NCBI GenBank assembly: GCA_041592135.1
Contig: JBFHQR010000133.1
Length of the DNA stretch: 6,477 nucleotides
Reading direction: 5' to 3' (one strand)
DNA from: Porticoccus sp041592135
Lineage (GTDB): Bacteria > Pseudomonadota > Gammaproteobacteria > Pseudomonadales > Porticoccaceae
The notes below the pieces were generated by a model. It worked only from the letters and a program-made list of their open reading frames with translations. It did not search any database and was not told the DNA's origin. How positions within the stretch are numbered: position 1 is the first letter of the stretch; every line of letters begins with the position of its first letter. Shown here one piece after another: positions 5,432 to 6,477 of the stretch. The translations under genes were made by a program, and so were the position numbers.

Positions 5432-5977
5432 TTACTTCTTCCTGCTCTTGGGGGCGATGACCATGGTCAGCTGTCGCCCTTCCATTTTGGGGAACTGTTC
5501 AACGGTACCCAATTCCTCGAGGTCCTGCTCAATGCGCTTGAGCATTTCCATGCCGAGTTCCTGGTGTGCCATTTCACGACCGCGAAACCGCAAGGTTATC
5601 TTGGCCTTGTCCCCATTTTCGAGGAACCGGGTCAAATTACGCAATTTGATCTGGTAATCCCCAATGTCCGTTCCCGGACGAAACTTCATTTCTTTGACTT
5701 GAGTCTGCTTTTGTTTCTTACGCTGCGCAGCTTGCTGCTTTTTCACTTCAAACAGCTTTTTGCCGTAGTCCATGACCTTGCAAACCGGGGGCTCGGCTTC
5801 GGGGGCTATTTCCACCAGATCCAAACCTGCCGCCAAAGCCGCGCTCAAGGCATCTTCAATACTGACAATACCTGCCTGTTCGCCATCAGCGTTAACCAAG
5901 CGTACCTCGGGAACGTCGATCTCCTCATTCATTCGAGACCGTTTCGCTGCCCCCTTGCCATAACTTTTCTTGATAAT
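5432..5977 (-). CDS. infC: Translation initiation factor IF-3, non-ATG start
   Basis: IF3 binds the 30S subunit, prevents premature 50S joining and rejects non-canonical start codons. From the ATT at 5977 the protein has 181 residues (E. coli 180). The N-terminal domain (about 17-85) contains EVRLVNADGEQAGIVS, LDLVEIAPEAEPPVCKVMDYG and KLFEVKK. A Lys/Gln-rich linker follows, then the C-terminal domain (about 95-175) with VKEMKFRPGTDIGDYQIKLR, GDKAKITLRFRGREMAHQ and EGRQLTMVIAPK. The first in-frame ATG (5932) would remove the basic N-terminal tail and has no good Shine-Dalgarno. Upstream, a TAG stop is followed at once by ATT ATC AAG AAA, with GGAG 5 bases before the ATT and 8 before the ATC. 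Starting at ATC gives exactly 180 residues. An AUU start is the known self-regulatory feature of infC. thrS ends 21 bp upstream. Confidence 0.95.
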   Translation of the reverse strand: MIKKSYGKGAAKRSRMNEEIDVPEVRLVNADGEQAGIVSIEDALSAALAAGLDLVEIAPEAEPPVCKVMDYGKKLFEVKKQQAAQRKKQKQTQVKEMKFRPGTDIGDYQIKLRNLTRFLENGDKAKITLRFRGREMAHQELGMEMLKRIEQDLEELGTVEQFPKMEGRQLTMVIAPKSRKK

Positions 5978-5986
5978 CTAATCTCC
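5972..5986 (-). promoter_or_regulatory. infC ribosome-binding site with ATT/ATC start codons
   Basis: GGAG (5983-5986), then ATTAG, then ATT (5975-5977) and ATC (5972-5974). The TAG (5978-5980) directly before the ATT excludes any start further upstream. Neither possible start is ATG, GTG or TTG. That is the arrangement through which IF3 represses its own translation in E. coli. Which of the two codons is used cannot be settled from sequence. Confidence 0.8.
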
Positions 5987-5998
5987 GACTTCAGTCTT

Positions 5999-6477
5999 TT
6001 AAATGACGCGACCGCGGCGCTTGACGTCCTGGGCGAGAAGCTCGGCAAAGGCTGAAACCTGCATAATGCCTAGATCTTCACCGCTCCGTGTACGTACAGC
6101 CACGGTCTGCGTTTCTACTTCCCGATCGCCAATCACCAGCAGATAGGGAACCTTCTGAATTGTGTGCTCGCGGATTTTAAAGCCGATCTTTTCGTTTCTC
6201 AAGTCATTTTCGACCCGGAAGCCCTTGTTTTTCAAGGCATCCGCCACATTGGCAACATAATCGGCCTGAGAATCGGTGATATTCATCACCATCGCCTGAC
6301 AGGGTGCCAGCCAGGTCGGGAAGGCACCCTCATAGTGCTCGATCAGGATACCGATAAAACGCTCGAAAGAACCGAGAATAGCCCGGTGCAACATCACCGG
6401 CACCTGGCGGGAACCGTCTTCCGCCACGTACTGGGCGTCGAGACGCCCCGGCATGGAGAAATCCACCTGGATGGTGC
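5999..6477 (-). CDS. thrS: Threonyl-tRNA synthetase, C-terminal part (cut by window edge)
   Basis: Only the last 158 residues are present; the gene continues past the right edge. The enzyme charges tRNA-Thr. The fragment opens with TIQVDFSMPGRL. It continues into motif 3 of the class II core, VMLHRAILGSFERFIGIL: its His matches the third zinc ligand of E. coli ThrRS (His511), and the Arg of GSFER matches Arg520. The anticodon-binding domain follows from about residue 50 of the fragment (FPTWLAPCQAMVMNITDSQ, FRVENDLRNEKIGFKIREHT, VPYLLVIGDREVE, VAVRTRSGEDLG). It ends near VKRRGRVI, close to the E. coli end. In E. coli ThrRS represses its own messenger, but the operator would be outside this window. 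The stop at 5999 lies 21 bp before the infC start. Confidence 0.98.
   Translation of the reverse strand, partial: TIQVDFSMPGRLDAQYVAEDGSRQVPVMLHRAILGSFERFIGILIEHYEGAFPTWLAPCQAMVMNITDSQADYVANVADALKNKGFRVENDLRNEKIGFKIREHTIQKVPYLLVIGDREVETQTVAVRTRSGEDLGIMQVSAFAELLAQDVKRRGRVI

Noticed and set aside
5432..5932. IF3 starting at the first ATG (166 residues).
   Set aside because: It lacks a ribosome-binding site at the right distance and removes the basic tail found in IF3 homologues. The upstream ATT/ATC with GGAG restores the family length.
1..6477. Mobile elements, prophage genes, CRISPR arrays, toxin-antitoxin or defence genes, including possible integration into the tRNA-Pro gene.
   Set aside because: No repeats of the needed kind, no integrase or transposase frames, and no duplicated tRNA 3' end near 383. 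All protein genes are recognised core genes or a small MerR-type regulator.

Overview
The window is a conserved housekeeping segment of a gammaproteobacterial chromosome. Every gene lies on the minus strand, so the reading order runs from high to low coordinates: thrS (3' part) - infC - rpmI - rplT - pheS - pheT - ihfA - merR-type regulator - tRNA-Pro(GGG) - galU (5' part). This is the thrS-infC-rpmI-rplT-pheST-ihfA cluster of Gammaproteobacteria. The extra MerR-like gene and tRNA-Pro behind ihfA resemble the Pseudomonas type of arrangement rather than the E. coli type. Protein similarity recalled from memory also points to the Pseudomonas/Cellvibrio/marine gammaproteobacterial side. I cannot name a genus from the sequence alone.

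Layout. Positions 5999-6477 hold the end of threonyl-tRNA synthetase. Positions 4733-5977 hold translation factor IF3 and ribosomal proteins L35 and L20. IF3 begins at a non-ATG codon (ATT or ATC), and a 121-bp structured leader precedes rpmI. A strong intrinsic terminator lies between rplT and pheS (4653-4692). It either attenuates read-through into pheST or ends the ribosomal-protein transcript. Positions 3614-4627 (pheS) and 1179-3563 (pheT) encode the two subunits of phenylalanyl-tRNA synthetase, separated by an unusually AT-rich 50-bp spacer. The PheS chain carries an inserted four-cysteine knuckle that E. coli PheS lacks. IHF alpha (868-1170) follows 8 bp after pheT, and its last codons overlap the start of a small MerR-family regulator (531-887). 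A probable sigma-70 promoter with a GC-rich discriminator (495-522) precedes the tRNA-Pro gene (383-459). After a 247-bp stretch with no gene comes the start of galU (1-135), encoding UTP-glucose-1-phosphate uridylyltransferase.

Functionally, almost everything serves translation: two aminoacyl-tRNA synthetases, an initiation factor, two large-subunit proteins and a tRNA. A nucleoid protein and a regulator of unknown target are attached. Regulation appears to rest mostly on RNA signals: the IF3-sensitive start codon, a possible L20 operator and the pheS attenuator or terminator. I found no mobile element, CRISPR array, phage gene or unrecognised gene cluster. The points worth a second look are regulatory details and the PheS cysteine insertion, not a new system.
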